A DNA stretch of 64,000 bases from the NCBI RefSeq assembly GCF_028769735.1, contig NC_088177.1, positions 25,700,099-25,764,098 of the forward strand, written 5' to 3'. The notes beneath the pieces were generated by a model. That model had not been told where the DNA came from, did no database searches, and was given only the letters and a program-made list of their open reading frames with translations. The position numbers and the translations under genes are program-made. The stretch is from Zonotrichia leucophrys gambelii. Lineage: Eukaryota > Chordata > Aves > Passeriformes > Passerellidae. Positions 62,561-64,000 of this stretch are shown here, one piece after another (the stretch's first letter is position 1; the number at the start of each line of letters is the position of its first letter).

Positions 62561-64000
62561 TTGCCCATGCAGACCAGCGCCTCCTGGTTCCCATCCCGCT
62601 GACCCCCAGGGAGGTGACCTCTTTAGGGAATGCTGCTGTCACCGGTCTTTTAGTGACGCAGAAACACTATTTATCAGTGAACTGCAGCACAGTGTTAAAC
62701 ATTCTTAATAGAGTATGGAAAGGATATTCAGATTAGCGTACTTCACTTCTTTTGGAGTCATTTCCCTCTGCATTATCACAGTGATTCACCGCTTAGTATC
62801 AAAAGCCTCTGCTCATTATGCTTGGGATTGACCCCAGTGCTGCCTGCAGAGATGACCAACGCCCTTCCACCCTTAACCCCCTCAGTGTACCCAGCTGTTT
62901 CCACTGGAGCAGACAGACAGTGTTTCTCCAGGCACTTTTGTCAGGCATGGCCAGTTCTGGACTCCACAAAATAGACACTGCAAAATACCTATTAGAAGCC
63001 CCTTCCCATGTCAATGAAAACTGTAAATAAAAGATCTAAAATTTTACTTCTTTGGAAAAATAAAAAACCTTTATAGTTCTGCCCAGCAACACCAGGACCA
63101 AAAAGAGTATCAGTGTTTTGCCATTAAAAAGTTGCCACTTTGATGAAGGTGCATTTGAAAATCTGTGATGTGAATAGTAGCCTTTCACACACTTCCATTA
63201 ACCTCTGAACATGTAAACAGCCTTAAAACAGATTGGCCAAATTACACAGAGCTGACTTTATGAACCTAACATCTAATTCCATAGTTCCCAGCAAGTAGCA
63301 AAGCCAAACCCACCACATACAAACTTTAAAGGTGAAAACCACCCCTGTCCTTGGCAGTAACACTTCTGTGGCTGAATTCTGCTCCTGTGACCATTGAGAG
63401 GTGTCTGAGGGGCTGAGGAAGAGCACTCTGGCCATTTGCAGCAATTATTGCATCCAACTGTTTGTGGAAGGAAATACAAATTATGTCTACTCTGACTGCA
63501 ATTGCAAGAGTGAAGTGTTATCAAAGGAGGAATGTCCTTCACATTTCCTAAAGGTGCTGGTGGTGAAGCAAGGCAACAGATTTTGCAGCTCCTTGAGTCT
63601 GCTCAGACATTACACCCCTGAGACCCAGTCAGAACCATTGCACCAGCAGTCAGTTTGTCTTATTTTCACAGCAACAAAGAGATTCCATTTCCCTCTTCCT
63701 CAGGAGGTCTGTAGATGTTTCATGTCTGCATGTGATGAGTTCAAAAATAGGCAGCTATATTTTGTTCTAACCATCCAGTAAGAAAAAAATCAACTCTATC
63801 CCAGCTAAACCAGGACAATTGCTCAAGTCAACCCTTCAGAGAAATCTGAACCTGGCCCCTTCCCTGCAGACATAAACTACACACATCACTGCAAGTCCTG
63901 GAATTATTTTCCTTCAGAACTTTTGCCTTATCACAGCATCTCAGCTCTCCATCAAAGTGCTGTCACCCTTTCTGGGATTGTTCCACTTCAGCAAGGAAAG
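62561..64000. other. Upstream flank of GORASP2, no gene recognised
   Basis: Ordinary-composition sequence with short open frames only. In mammals GAD1 lies beyond GORASP2 on this side, but I see no GAD1 exon here. Confidence 0.6.

Noticed and set aside
62561..64000. Possible neighbouring gene such as GAD1
   Set aside because: Checked for GAD-like protein blocks and splice-bounded open frames on both strands; none seen.

Overview
This is vertebrate nuclear DNA, most likely from a bird. The genes are split by GT-AG introns, the background is AT-rich with a few CpG islands, introns are fairly compact (0.1-8 kb), and two fragments of the CR1 LINE family typical of sauropsids are present. I see no bacterial, phage or organellar features and no operon-like system. 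The bird call is inference; a turtle or crocodilian is not formally excluded.

Layout. Positions 1-31,440 hold the 3' portion of TLK1 (Tousled-like kinase 1) on the + strand. Sixteen consecutive coding exons (183-29857) splice in frame into 612 codons plus a stop. They cover the end of the N-terminal region, the coiled-coil region, the whole kinase domain and the C-terminal tail; roughly the first 150 residues lie left of the window. A 3' UTR of about 1.6 kb follows, with several AATAAA signals and two Pumilio-type motifs.

Positions 31,440-46,430 are about 15 kb of intergenic DNA between convergent genes. I recognise no gene there. It holds a GC/CpG-rich patch (about 32,000-33,050), a 223-codon open frame on the - strand with no family I recognise (34,498-35,169), a GC-richer patch with overlapping open frames (about 40,020-40,470), and a 0.2 kb CpG-enriched block bounded by inverted G/C runs that contains a CTCF-like motif (about 44,190-44,410).

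Positions 46,430-61,833 hold the complete coding region of GORASP2 (GRASP55) on the - strand: ten coding exons, 441 residues, with an 8.1 kb first intron carrying a CR1 fragment of about 0.65 kb. The start codon lies in a CpG island (about 60,940-62,000) with a strong CTCF-like site just upstream. A second GC-rich lobe lies at 62,120-62,560. No gene is recognised from there to 64,000.

The two genes are tail to tail, the TLK1-GORASP2 neighbourhood I recall from mammals. TLK1 is a nuclear Ser/Thr kinase acting on ASF1 histone chaperones. GRASP55 is a myristoylated Golgi stacking and tethering protein. I see no functional link beyond adjacency. The most specific biological observation is in GORASP2: at the two mitotic/ERK target positions (human T222 and T225), this protein has Ala222 and Ser225. 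I found no convincing new biological system.
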